In this document: positions 1 through 6,916 of the stretch, piece after piece
How positions within the stretch are numbered: position 1 is the stretch's first letter
Layout of the letters: each line of letters starts with the position of its first letter
DNA from: RUG343 sp964486215
Lineage (GTDB): Bacteria > Bacillota_I > Bacilli_A > RF39 > UBA660
Length of the DNA stretch: 26,213 nt
Reading direction: 5' to 3'
Assembly: GCA_964486215.1 (NCBI GenBank)
Contig: CAZALI010000017.1
Coordinates: 1 to 26,213 of the forward strand
Notes under the pieces: generated by a model
Told to the model about the DNA's origin: nothing
Seen by the model: the letters and a program-made list of their open reading frames with translations, nothing else
Database searches by the model: none
Program-made: the position numbers and the translations under genes

Positions 1-1
1 T

Positions 2-85
2 GAAAGTAGTATAATTAGCAGTATTATCTTAATAGCTATGTGTTTAGGATATACTTTATATATTAACAAAAAAGTTAAATCATAA
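2..85 (+). CDS. C-terminal end of a membrane protein (partial)
   Basis: An open frame enters from the left edge and stops at TAA 83-85, giving 27 visible residues. They form one hydrophobic helix (IISSIILIAMCLGYTLYI) followed by a basic tail ending NKKVKS. This is typical of the last transmembrane helix of an inner-membrane protein with its C-terminus inside. The family cannot be told from so little. A bidirectional terminator follows within 30 bases, consistent with this being a true gene end. Confidence 0.45.
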   Translation, partial: ESSIISSIILIAMCLGYTLYINKKVKS

Positions 86-110
86 ATGATCGAAAGATTA
101 AGATATGTGT

Positions 111-144
111 AAAAAATACTAAGTGTTGTTACTTAGTATTTTTT
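111..144. terminator. Bidirectional rho-independent terminator
   Basis: A perfect 14-bp stem (AAAAAATACTAAGT at 111-124 against its complement at 131-144) with a six-base loop. The A-run on one side and T-run on the other let it work in both directions. It sits between the partial plus-strand gene and the minus-strand tetR-like gene, whose stop codon lies in the loop and right arm. Confidence 0.85.
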
Positions 145-692
145 GTTAAGCCCGATAATCCATTTATTACTAGATTATAATTTAATTCAACTATCTCATC
201 AAAAGGAATTGCTTTATTATCATTAACCCATGCTTTATATAAGGATAGAGTAGTATTATGCATATAATTAATAGCAATATTTAAAGTATGTTTATCTAAA
301 ACTTTAAAAATGGAAGAATCTATATAAGATTCTTTAACTTTATTTATCATTTGATTTCTAATATATTCATAGTTTGGATCACAAGTTAATTTATCCATGA
401 ATTCGCCTTTTTGCATATGAAATAAATAAAATCTTTTAATTATTTCTTTATAGTTGTGGAATATATCTAATCCCTGTATGAATTTAATATATTCTTCACA
501 ATATTTGATTTCAAGATTTTTAACAAGATCTTCAATTGTAGAGTAGTGCAAATAGAATGTTTTTCTATTTACTTTAGCTCTTTCAGTTAATTCTTTAACT
601 GTAATATTTTCAAAATTCATCTCTAATACCATTTGTTTAAACGTTTCAATTATCTTTTCTTCATTTTTAATGAATCTAGCATCATCTTTCAT
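129..692 (-). CDS. TetR/AcrR-family transcriptional regulator
   Basis: The 187-residue length fits the TetR family. Residues about 14-60 form the usual three-helix DNA-binding head: IIETFKQMVLEMNFENITVKEL, then the helix-turn-helix around 30-50 with the signature ending NRKTFYLHYSTIEDL. The remaining, mostly helical part would be the ligand-binding and dimer domain; its ligand cannot be read from sequence. The start ATG at 690-692 has a good ribosome site (AGGAG). The gene is divergent from the redox operon beginning at 825 and shares a 132-bp intergenic region with an operator-like inverted repeat, so it most likely represses itself and that operon. Relief by a reactive or quinone-like compound would fit the operon content but is inference. 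Confidence 0.85.
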   Translation of the reverse strand: MKDDARFIKNEEKIIETFKQMVLEMNFENITVKELTERAKVNRKTFYLHYSTIEDLVKNLEIKYCEEYIKFIQGLDIFHNYKEIIKRFYLFHMQKGEFMDKLTCDPNYEYIRNQMINKVKESYIDSSIFKVLDKHTLNIAINYMHNTTLSLYKAWVNDNKAIPFDEIVELNYNLVINGLSGLTKNTK

Positions 693-722
693 ATAATTCT
701 CCTAATACACAAATTTTTTTGT

Positions 723-740
723 TGTGAGTATTAACTCAAA
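723..740. promoter_or_regulatory. Candidate TetR-type operator
   Basis: TGTGAGT at 723-729 and ACTCAAA at 734-740 are inverted with a four-base spacer and 6 of 7 positions match. It lies between the divergent regulator and the operon, about 30 bp upstream of the operon's candidate -10 box. Seen in sequence as an inverted repeat; its role as operator is inference. Confidence 0.4.
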
Positions 741-769
741 TTTAATAATAATTTGCTTTAAACTTATTA

Positions 770-775
770 TATAAT
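770..775 (+). promoter_or_regulatory. Candidate -10 box of the redox operon
   Basis: TATAAT at 770-775 is a perfect -10 hexamer facing the gene at 825. I see no good -35 at 16-18 bp upstream, so the promoter may be weak or activator dependent, or a different box may be used. Confidence 0.35.
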
Positions 776-824
776 TATTTTAGAAGTTAAGCAACACGAG
801 TGTAATAATTGCGAAAGGAAGAAT

Positions 825-1265
825 ATGAAAAAGATAGTAATAGTGTTTCTTGTCTTATTGGTAATAGGTATTGGAGGGATATATATGCTAAGCCATAATA
901 AAGATGATAATATTATCGATGAACAAATGGTTTTAAATAGATATAAAGAAATGCAGCAAGCAATGATTGATAAAGATATTGATAAGTTAAATAAGATTGT
1001 TAAAGATGGAACTATATTTACTCATATGTCTGGAAAAACTCAAGCAAAAGAAGAATACTTTGAAGATATTAGAAGAGGATCATTGGATTATCAATCATAT
1101 ACAATTGAAGATCCAAAAGTAACAATTGATGGAAATAAAGCAATATTAAAAGCAAGAGTAACACTTACAGCAAACGCATATGGTGCACAAGGTTCATATC
1201 CGTTTAATGTAACAGCTTTTTTTGAAAAGATAGATGATGAATGGTTATATACAAATAAATATTAG
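825..1265 (+). CDS. Membrane-anchored NTF2-like (SnoaL/DUF4440-type) protein
   Basis: 146 residues. Residues 4-22 are one hydrophobic helix acting as an uncleaved signal anchor (no lipobox cysteine). The rest would lie outside the membrane and reads like the cone-shaped NTF2/SnoaL fold: a helix containing VLNRYKEMQQAMIDKDIDKLNKIV, then THMSGKTQAKEEYFEDI, then alternating strands ending VTAFFEKIDDEWLYTNKY. Such proteins bind small ligands or catalyse simple isomerisations, but no catalytic residues can be named here. It is the first gene of the operon, with ribosome site AAAGGAAG. The end of the gene carries the ribosome site of the acetyltransferase that follows 10 bp later. Confidence 0.6.
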   Translation: MKKIVIVFLVLLVIGIGGIYMLSHNKDDNIIDEQMVLNRYKEMQQAMIDKDIDKLNKIVKDGTIFTHMSGKTQAKEEYFEDIRRGSLDYQSYTIEDPKVTIDGNKAILKARVTLTANAYGAQGSYPFNVTAFFEKIDDEWLYTNKY

Positions 1266-1275
1266 GAGGGATAGA

Positions 1276-1845
1276 ATGAAAAATGTATGGCAACGCCTTC
1301 ATGATAGTGAAGAAATAAATATGAGAGAAGACGTTGAATTTAGAGATATTACAATACCAGAAATGAATAGATCATTAAGTTTATGTGCTAAAATTAATAC
1401 CTTAAGTCCTTACGATGAAGAAACAAGAAAATTAGTAGATGAATTATTAGAGAACAAATTGCCTAAAACATCCAATATACTTGCTCCTATGGAAATTGAT
1501 TATGGTCATCAATTAAAAGTTGGTGAAAAAGTATTTATAAATCATAGTTTATGTATAAGTGCAGCAGCTGGAATTGAAATTGAAGATGGAGTACAAATCG
1601 CTCCACAAGTTACAATTCTTACAGTAAACCATAATTTAAAAGATAAGACAATTGTAAAATGTTCTCCTGTACATATAAAAAAAGGCGCTTGGATTGGAGC
1701 AAGAGCAATTATCTTACCAGGAGTAACAATAGGTGAAAATTCAGTTGTTGGAGCTGGATCAGTAGTTACAAAAGATGTTCCAGCAAATACAGTAGTAGTT
1801 GGAAATCCGGCAAAAGTAATAAGAAAAATTGAAATGGAGGATTAA
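1276..1845 (+). CDS. Sugar O-acetyltransferase, LacA/Maa/NodL type
   Basis: 189 residues from ATG 1276, chosen because AGGAGGG at 1264-1270 is correctly spaced; an in-frame upstream ATG at 1234 lies inside the previous gene and lacks such a site. The N-terminal helical cap (about 1-60, with the acidic pattern typical of the maltose acetyltransferase domain) precedes left-handed beta-helix hexapeptide repeats from about 75 to 183. The catalytic histidine is H119 in TVNHN, and the C-terminus carries the acetyl-CoA-binding repeats (GAGSVVTKDV, VVGNPAKVI). The known family acetylates sugars or sugar-like acceptors with acetyl-CoA; the acceptor here is unknown. Acetyltransferases of this type often sit beside flavodoxin and aldo/keto reductase genes in gut Firmicutes, as here. 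Confidence 0.88.
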   Translation: MKNVWQRLHDSEEINMREDVEFRDITIPEMNRSLSLCAKINTLSPYDEETRKLVDELLENKLPKTSNILAPMEIDYGHQLKVGEKVFINHSLCISAAAGIEIEDGVQIAPQVTILTVNHNLKDKTIVKCSPVHIKKGAWIGARAIILPGVTIGENSVVGAGSVVTKDVPANTVVVGNPAKVIRKIEMED

Positions 1846-1847
1846 TA

Positions 1848-2504
1848 ATGAAAAAGAAAATATTACTTAGTCTATTAGTTATATTAGGATTATTTATAAT
1901 AACAGGTTGTGGAAATAATAAAGCAAATCCAGAAGCAGAGGAAAAAGCTAATGACATATTAAATAATCAAACTGAAACAAAAACAGATTCTAAGACATTA
2001 ATAGTTTATTTCTCAAGAACAGGAGAAAATTATAATGTAGGAAATGTAGAAGTTGGTAATACTGCAATTATGGTATCTTATATGAAAGAATACTTAAATG
2101 CTGATTCTTTTGAAATAGTACCAGTTAATAAATATCCAGATAGTTATGACGAATGCCTAAAAGTTGCAACTAAAGAAAAAGAAGAAGATGCAAGACCAGC
2201 AATAGAAAGTAAATTAGATGATGTTTCTAAATATGATACTATTTTTATTGGTTATCCAATATGGTGGGGAGAAATTCCTCAAATAGTTTATACATTTATG
2301 GAAGAATATGATTTAAGTGGTAAAACAATAATTCCATTTAATACCCATGAAGGATCAGGTAGTGCTGGAACATATATTACTATAAAAAATAAACTAGCAA
2401 AATCTAACGTAAATACTAATGGTTTAGCATTACAAGGCAAAGTAGCTAGAACCGATAAAGGTAAAGAAGAAACAATCAACTGGTTAAAAGAATTAGGATA
2501 TTAA
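1848..2504 (+). CDS. Flavodoxin-domain lipoprotein
   Basis: 218 residues starting two bases after the acetyltransferase stop. Residues 1-20 are a lipoprotein signal ending in the lipobox IITGC, so Cys21 would be lipidated and the protein held on the outer face of the membrane. A polar linker (about 22-48) leads to a flavodoxin-like domain with the FMN phosphate loop FSRTGEN (55-61), the ring-binding loop YPIWWGE (136-142) and the THEGSG loop (166-171). The family holds FMN and carries one or two electrons. Export of a flavodoxin is unusual, because flavodoxins normally work in the cytosol; it suggests electron delivery across the membrane, perhaps through the b-type protein encoded next. Confidence 0.85.
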   Translation: MKKKILLSLLVILGLFIITGCGNNKANPEAEEKANDILNNQTETKTDSKTLIVYFSRTGENYNVGNVEVGNTAIMVSYMKEYLNADSFEIVPVNKYPDSYDECLKVATKEKEEDARPAIESKLDDVSKYDTIFIGYPIWWGEIPQIVYTFMEEYDLSGKTIIPFNTHEGSGSAGTYITIKNKLAKSNVNTNGLALQGKVARTDKGKEETINWLKELGY

Positions 2505-2505
2505 T

Positions 2506-3141
2506 ATGAAAAAGAAGATTATAGTAGATGTTTTAATGTTCATCTTAATGCTCCTAGAATTTTCAAGAATATATACTGGAGCATTAATCCATGAAATTAT
2601 GGGAATTATATTACTAATCCTTGTAATAATTCATTTAATTTTAAATAAAAACTATATAGTAAATATTCCAAAAACAAAGTATAAATTAAAGAATGAGTTA
2701 ATGTTAGTTATAAATGCTTTACTAATTTGTAGTTTTCTACTTACAATTGTATTTGGAATATTATCATCACAGGAAGCTTTAACATTATTAAATATACATA
2801 ATTTAACTATTGTTAAACTACATAAAATATTTGGAAATATTTCTTTGATAATTGTTGCAATGCATTTAGGAATTAATTTTAATGCTATGTTTGGGAAAAT
2901 AACTAAATTAATTAAATACAACATAGTTAATTATATTTTAGGAGTAGTTATTATCATATTAGGTATTTATTCATCTATTAAAGTAGACTTTATAAAACAT
3001 ATTATAGGTGAATATGGTTTTAGTATTAAAGAGGGAAATATAATCATAAATATACTAGAATATTTAAGTATTGTAATGATGATAACTATCATAATAAATT
3101 TTATATATAAAAGAATAGGAGAAAAGAAAAATGAAAGATAA
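2506..3141 (+). CDS. DUF4405-like cytochrome b-type membrane protein
   Basis: 211 residues with about five or six membrane helices. H29 and H43 lie on one helix (IHEIMGIILLILVIIH) and H106 and H120 on another (LHKIFGNISLIIVAMH). Both pairs have 13 intervening residues, the spacing seen where two helices hold two stacked b-hemes. The IHEIMG...IIH pattern matches what I recall of DUF4405. Predicted role: electron transfer through the membrane between a cytosolic donor and the flavodoxin lipoprotein encoded just upstream. The start is only one base after the previous stop with a weak ribosome site, suggesting coupled translation; the end overlaps the next gene by 11 bp. Heme binding and direction of electron flow are inference. 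Confidence 0.7.
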   Translation: MKKKIIVDVLMFILMLLEFSRIYTGALIHEIMGIILLILVIIHLILNKNYIVNIPKTKYKLKNELMLVINALLICSFLLTIVFGILSSQEALTLLNIHNLTIVKLHKIFGNISLIIVAMHLGINFNAMFGKITKLIKYNIVNYILGVVIIILGIYSSIKVDFIKHIIGEYGFSIKEGNIIINILEYLSIVMMITIIINFIYKRIGEKKNER

Positions 3142-3637
3142 GAAAAGTTTAATAATCTACTTTAGTAGAGCGGATGAAAATTATTTTGGTGGAGAAATGA
3201 GATATGTAGATAAAGGTAATACAGAAATTATTGCTGAATACATTAAAGATATTGTTGGTGCTGATATGTTTAAAGTAGAACCACTTAATCCATATTCAGC
3301 TAATTATATGGAATGTATTGAAGAAGCAAAAGTAAGAACTAAAGAACATAATGCACCTATTAAAGAAATTGTACCTGACATATCTAGTTATGAAGTTATT
3401 TATGTTGGTTCACCAATTTATTGGGGAGGAATGCCAGAAGAATTATTTACGGCATTAAAAGAATTAGATTTTAATGGTAAAATAGTAAGACCGTTTGTAA
3501 CACATGAAGGATCAGGATTATCAGGTGTACCTAGACAACTAAAGGAAATATGTAATGGCGCTGAAGTATTAGATGGATTAGCAATCACTGGGTCTCAAGT
3601 TAAAAACTCAAAACAAAAAGTAAAAGATTGGATTTAA
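3131..3637 (+). CDS. Cytosolic flavodoxin
   Basis: 168 residues without any signal peptide. The FMN-binding loops are FSRADEN (11-17), SPIYWGG (94-100) and THEGSG (124-129), in the same order and form as in the lipoprotein upstream, so the two genes are diverged paralogues, one inside and one outside the membrane. The start ATG overlaps the end of the b-type membrane gene and has its own AGGAG site. Flavodoxins of this type pass electrons from reduced donors to oxidoreductases. A role as donor to the membrane protein or the aldo/keto reductase neighbourhood is inference from operon context. Confidence 0.85.
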   Translation: MKDKKSLIIYFSRADENYFGGEMRYVDKGNTEIIAEYIKDIVGADMFKVEPLNPYSANYMECIEEAKVRTKEHNAPIKEIVPDISSYEVIYVGSPIYWGGMPEELFTALKELDFNGKIVRPFVTHEGSGLSGVPRQLKEICNGAEVLDGLAITGSQVKNSKQKVKDWI

Positions 3638-3650
3638 GGAGGAATAAATA

Positions 3651-4499
3651 ATGGAAAAATTTAAATTGAATGATGGTAGAGAAATACCAAGTGTTGGAAT
3701 AGGAACATTTTTACTAAGTCCAGATGAAGCAGAAAAAAGTGTATTAGAAGCACTAAAAGTGGGATATAGACTAATTGATACAGCAAATGCTTATCAAAAT
3801 GAAAGAGCAGTAGGAAGAGCTATTAAAGCATCAGGAATACCAAGAGAAGAAATATTTGTTGAAACAAAATTATGGCCATCAGTTTATACTGATCCAGAAG
3901 CTATAGATAAAACATTAAAAAGATTAGATTTAGACTATATTGATTTATTACTCCTTCATCAACCAGCCGGTGATTATATAACTGGTTATAAGATGCTGGA
4001 AAAAGCGTTAAAAGAAGGTAAAGTTAAATCAATAGGTATATCAAATTTCTATGGAGAAAGATTAGATAATCTATTAAATAATATAGAGATTAAACCAGCT
4101 GTTACTCAAGTAGAGACTCACCCATACTACCCCCAAACTGAAATGAAAGAAAGATTAAGTGAATATGAAACTAAAATACAAGCATGGTATCCACTAGGTG
4201 GTAGAGGTAATGATTCAGTATTAACTGAAGATATCATTAAAGAACTAGCTAATAAATATGGTAAAAGTCCTGCTCAAATAATCTTAAGATGGCATAATCA
4301 AAAAGGAGTAATTGTAATACCTGGTTCAAAGAATCCGGAACATATTAAAGATAATCTTAATATATTTGATTTTAAATTATCAGATGAAGATATGAAAAAG
4401 ATTGATGCATTAGATAAAAATACACCATTCTATAATCAAACAAATGAAAGTCTAGACGGTTTTGCTAAATGGAATCCAGACTTTGATTCACAAAAATAA
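3651..4499 (+). CDS. Aldo/keto reductase (AKR family)
   Basis: 282 residues, full length for the short bacterial AKRs (2,5-diketo-gluconate/methylglyoxal reductase-like). The catalytic tetrad is complete: D43 and Y48 in LIDTANAYQNE, K73 in ETKLW, H103 in LLLHQPAG. Later motifs also fit: KSIGISNFYGERL, PAVTQVETHPYYPQ, and the NADPH-binding IPGSKNPEHIKDNLNIFDFKLS. It reduces aldehydes or ketones to alcohols with NAD(P)H in the cytosol; the natural substrate is not visible. AAGGAGG just before the start. Last gene of the TetR-linked operon, followed by a terminator about 60 bp on. Confidence 0.93.
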   Translation: MEKFKLNDGREIPSVGIGTFLLSPDEAEKSVLEALKVGYRLIDTANAYQNERAVGRAIKASGIPREEIFVETKLWPSVYTDPEAIDKTLKRLDLDYIDLLLLHQPAGDYITGYKMLEKALKEGKVKSIGISNFYGERLDNLLNNIEIKPAVTQVETHPYYPQTEMKERLSEYETKIQAWYPLGGRGNDSVLTEDIIKELANKYGKSPAQIILRWHNQKGVIVIPGSKNPEHIKDNLNIFDFKLSDEDMKKIDALDKNTPFYNQTNESLDGFAKWNPDFDSQK

Positions 4500-4558
4500 A
4501 ATGATTGGAAGATTAAGATATTAGGAGGTTTGGATTGCTTTTGATTTTATAAACACTT

Positions 4559-4583
4559 AAGCAGATAAAAAAATCTGCTTTTT
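4559..4583 (+). terminator. Rho-independent terminator of the redox operon
   Basis: Eight-base arms AAGCAGAT (4559-4566) and ATCTGCTT (4573-4580) with an A-only loop, followed by a T-run to 4583. Confidence 0.85.
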
Positions 4584-4586
4584 GTA

Positions 4587-4595
4587 TGGTATAAT
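4587..4595 (+). promoter_or_regulatory. Extended -10 promoter for the gene at 4662
   Basis: TGGTATAAT is a perfect extended -10 element (TGnTATAAT), which can work without a good -35. It begins four bases after the operon terminator and lies about 65 bp ahead of the next start codon. Confidence 0.6.
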
Positions 4596-4661
4596 AAAAC
4601 TAGAAATAAAAATAGTTGATTTTTGATAAAAAACTATTAAAAATAATATGAGGTGATATTT

Positions 4662-4952
4662 ATGGAATATTTTATTTTACCATTTGTTGGAGGTTTAATA
4701 CTTTTTGTATTAATAGGTTTGCTTGTTAAAGCTCCAGGTAGAATGCTTGCAAAAAAGTTTGTTTCTTTAGGCGATATGAAAGGGAAAACTTATGATGAAC
4801 TTGTTAAGGTAGTAGGTCCTGCATCATCCATTTCACATACAAAAGATGAAATGACTTTAAGACAATGGATGGCAACAGGATATCATATTGCGATACTTTT
4901 TGATAAAGATGATAAAGTTGTTAAAATTACTCATGAAGCAAGTGCCAAATAA
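4662..4952 (+). CDS. Small membrane-anchored protein of unknown function
   Basis: 96 residues from ATG 4662, which has GAGGTGA five bases upstream; a GTG nine bases earlier lies inside that ribosome site. Residues 4-25 form one membrane helix. The soluble part (about 35-96) reads MKGKTYDELVKVVGP, then TLRQWMATGYHIAILFDKDDKVVKITHE. The pattern of a helix, a turn with GP, then strands around a Trp recalls the small BamE/SmpA-like fold, but that likeness is by eye only. The gene stands alone between a terminator and the ORF6N leader, with its own extended -10 promoter. Confidence 0.7.
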   Translation: MEYFILPFVGGLILFVLIGLLVKAPGRMLAKKFVSLGDMKGKTYDELVKVVGPASSISHTKDEMTLRQWMATGYHIAILFDKDDKVVKITHEASAK

Positions 4953-5025
4953 GTAGAGTAATAAAAATAGTTTGTTCGATTGATTTATTATAATAAATAT
5001 GATAAGTTGAAAATGTATTAATTAT

Positions 5026-5090
5026 CTTGCCATGAGTTAATATGACAATTTGGTTGCTAAGGTTTTGATTCTTTAAGGCAAGGAAGAATC
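5026..5090 (+). promoter_or_regulatory. Possible structured leader RNA upstream of the ORF6N gene
   Basis: GATTCTT (5067-5073) and AAGAATC (5084-5090) form a seven-base hairpin whose ten-base loop contains GGCAAG (5077-5082). That loop is fully complementary to CTTGCC at 5026-5031, allowing a long-range pseudoknot. A terminator hairpin follows 13 bases later and then the ribosome site of the ORF6N gene. I do not recognise a named riboswitch. The arrangement recalls C4-type antisense or attenuator leaders ahead of phage antirepressor genes, but this is only positional likeness. A TATAAT at 4989-4994 could be its -10 box. Confidence 0.4.
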
Positions 5091-5103
5091 ATTGCACGCT
5101 GCG

Positions 5104-5140
5104 GGATATCCCCAATATTTTGGGAGGATATCCTTTTTTT
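5104..5140 (+). terminator. Leader terminator/attenuator hairpin
   Basis: GGATATCC at 5104-5111 pairs with GGATATCC at 5126-5133, extended inside by CCAA (5112-5115) with TTGG (5120-5123), then seven T bases (5134-5140). It lies only 24 bp before the ORF6N start codon, with no gene end just upstream, so it would prematurely end the leader. TCCTTTT (5131-5137) can instead pair with AAAAGGA (5145-5151), covering part of the ribosome site, and the two folds exclude each other. Confidence 0.65.
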
Positions 5141-5163
5141 ATTCAAAAGGAGGAGGTTTTAAT

Positions 5164-6057
5164 ATGAATGAAATAGCAGAGAAAGATGTTATAGACATCA
5201 AAAACATGATTTATGAAATTGATGGAAAGGAGGTAATGTTAGATTCTGATTTAGCTAAATTATATAACGTTGAAACAAAAAGAATTAATGAGGCTGTTAA
5301 GAATAACCCTGCTAAATTCCCAGAAAGATTTAGTTGGCTATTGTCCTTTGAAGAGACTATAGAAATTTCAAGGTCGAAAATTTCGACCTTAAATAGCAAA
5401 CAAGGATCTAACGTAAAATATAGTGCTAGAGTATTTACGGAACAAGGAGTTTATATGCTTGCAACAATACTAAAATCTAAAACAGCTGTTGAAGTTAGTA
5501 TTAGAATAATGGATACATTTGTTAGAATGAGACATTATATTAAATATAATGATCAACTGTTACCGCGTAAATATTTGCTTTTAGAAGAAAAGGTGGATAA
5601 TAACACAAAAAGAATAGATGAATTGTTTGATAAATTTAATCCAAAAGTAATAACTAAAGATTCTATCTTCTATAAGAATGATATTTATGATGCTTATTCA
5701 GTTTTATTAGAAATATTTAATTTGGCTAAAAAAGAAATAATAATTATAGATAATTATTTAGGAAAAATATTACTTGATGACCTTAGAAGTATTAATAAAA
5801 AGATAATAGTTATTTCATCAAATATGAATGATATATTAAAGAAAAAATATCTAAAGCAGTATAATAATATAACATTTATAAAAAATGATTCTTATCATGA
5901 CAGATTTATAATTGTAGATAGGAAAAGAGTATTCCACTGTGGTGCATCATTTAAAGATTTAGGAAAAAAGTGCTTCGGAATACATGAAATAGAAAATAAT
6001 AAAGAAATAGAAGAGTTAATGAATAATGTTATTAATAGTTGTGATATAGATAACTAA
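5164..6057 (+). CDS. ORF6N-domain protein with C-terminal PLD-like domain
   Basis: 297 residues from ATG 5164, which has AAAGGAGGAGG upstream; the frame is open back to a TTG at 5092 but that part is the terminator hairpin. Residues about 10-100 match the ORF6N DNA-binding domain: MIYEIDGKEVMLDSDLAKLY, VKNNPAKFPERFSWLL, and ARVFTEQGVYMLATIL. A short coiled coil (about 138-157) follows. The C-terminal part (165-290) has HDRFIIVD (H245, R247, D252), an H-x-K-x4-D-like motif with Arg for Lys, then HCGASFKDLG, as in phospholipase-D-like domains found in phage and defence proteins. ORF6N proteins are typical of phage antirepressors and mobile DNA. Nuclease activity is uncertain. It sits between a leader terminator and a converging terminator, as a self-contained unit. 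Confidence 0.8.
   Translation: MNEIAEKDVIDIKNMIYEIDGKEVMLDSDLAKLYNVETKRINEAVKNNPAKFPERFSWLLSFEETIEISRSKISTLNSKQGSNVKYSARVFTEQGVYMLATILKSKTAVEVSIRIMDTFVRMRHYIKYNDQLLPRKYLLLEEKVDNNTKRIDELFDKFNPKVITKDSIFYKNDIYDAYSVLLEIFNLAKKEIIIIDNYLGKILLDDLRSINKKIIVISSNMNDILKKKYLKQYNNITFIKNDSYHDRFIIVDRKRVFHCGASFKDLGKKCFGIHEIENNKEIEELMNNVINSCDIDN
5370..5390. repeat. Perfect inverted repeat inside the ORF6N gene
   Basis: AAGGTCGAAA (5370-5379) and TTTCGACCTT (5381-5390) are exact reverse complements around one central base. It is the most GC-rich palindrome of this size in the window and lies in the codons for SRSKISTLN, between the two conserved parts of the ORF6N domain. Confidence 0.8.
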
Positions 6058-6060
6058 AAA

Positions 6061-6090
6061 ACTTATGATTATTCATAAGTCTTTATTTTG
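6061..6090. terminator. Bidirectional terminator between converging genes
   Basis: ACTTATGA (6061-6068) and TCATAAGT (6073-6080) with loop TTAT, an A-run on the left and a T-rich tail on the right. It ends both the ORF6N gene and the minus-strand gene at 6083. Confidence 0.8.
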
Positions 6091-6808
6091 TTTTTATATG
6101 TGTATTTTTATCAATATTTCCTTCTTTATTGATGTAGATAACTTTAGTACATATATTACCGACTGGATTCTTTTCTAATTTTAGATAGTGTTCATCGTTA
6201 TCATCATCACAATAACTCATTTTATAGAATTCATCAATATTGTTATCTTTCATTCTTCCAGCAATATTAAATGTACCATCAGGATTAGGCATTTCATATA
6301 CTATTGGAGAATGACCTCTCATAATATTTTTAGGATTACTATCACGAATTATATGAAGAATTAGATCTTGAATAGCTGGGAAATCAAGTATATCTCCATT
6401 TGCTCCAGCTATTAATAAATAATTTAAATAAGCATCATATCTAGCATTTACTAGTCGTTTCCATTCTTTTAATTTCTTTTCATCTTCCATATAATTATCT
6501 ACTTTTTGTTTTTCTTTTACTTTTTCTTCTTCTATCATTTTATCTGTTTTTAAAACTTCTAGTTCAGCAATAGGATTTTTCTTCTTTCTTTTTTCATTAT
6601 CCATAAGATAGATTTGTAGAGTATCACCTGAATTATATAGATGAATAGTACTAATTATACCATCTGGTAGTTTTATGTCATTATAATTAATTGGAAGTTT
6701 ACCTCTATATATTCCATCAACTTGTTCAAATGTTTCTAGTAAGTTATTATTTAATTTATTTACTTTTTTTAAAATACTTTTATTTTTAATCATTTCAAAT
6801 ATTCCCAT
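6083..6808 (-). CDS. Hypothetical cytosolic protein
   Basis: 241 residues, no signal peptide or membrane helix. Not recognised. Residues about 85-125 (from VLKTDKMIEEEKVKEKQKVDN onward) are charged and likely a coiled coil. The N-terminal part includes the strand-rich DGIISTIHLYNSGDTLQIYLMDN, and the C-terminal part is rich in Asp, Glu and Asn with SPIVYEMPNPDGTFNIAGRM. The start has AGAGGTGA and a perfect sigma-A promoter lies just upstream, so it is likely well expressed as a single-gene unit. Confidence 0.7.
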   Translation of the reverse strand: MGIFEMIKNKSILKKVNKLNNNLLETFEQVDGIYRGKLPINYNDIKLPDGIISTIHLYNSGDTLQIYLMDNEKRKKKNPIAELEVLKTDKMIEEEKVKEKQKVDNYMEDEKKLKEWKRLVNARYDAYLNYLLIAGANGDILDFPAIQDLILHIIRDSNPKNIMRGHSPIVYEMPNPDGTFNIAGRMKDNNIDEFYKMSYCDDDNDEHYLKLEKNPVGNICTKVIYINKEGNIDKNTHIKTK

Positions 6809-6841
6809 AATTTCACCTCTAAAAAGTTAGTTATTAAAATT

Positions 6842-6869
6842 ATTATAAACGTCTATAATGTAATGTCAA
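6842..6869 (-). promoter_or_regulatory. Consensus sigma-A promoter for the 6808 gene
   Basis: On the minus strand TTGACA (complement of 6864-6869) and TATAAT (complement of 6842-6847) are both perfect, with a 16-bp spacer. The start codon is about 35 bp downstream of the -10. Confidence 0.8.
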
Positions 6870-6873
6870 GGAG

Positions 6874-6882
6874 TGATATAAT
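6874..6882 (+). promoter_or_regulatory. Extended -10 promoter for the kinase-like gene
   Basis: TGATATAAT fits TGnTATAAT exactly. It is divergent from, and only a few bases away from, the minus-strand promoter, so the two may compete for RNA polymerase. The next start codon is 35 bp on. Confidence 0.6.
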
Positions 6883-6916
6883 TTTATTATAAGCATAAGT
6901 TTTAGAGGAATAGATT

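Noticed and set aside
4512..4545. Orphan AGGAGG site after the aldo/keto reductase
   Set aside because: No start codon with a usable frame follows; a TTG downstream stops within a few codons. It may be a decayed gene start, but nothing supports that.
5092..5163. TTG start giving the ORF6N protein an N-terminal extension
   Set aside because: The extension is the translated terminator hairpin, and the ATG at 5164 has a far better ribosome site.
4559..6090. Mobile element carrying the ORF6N gene
   Set aside because: I found no flanking direct or inverted repeats, transposase or integrase beside it.
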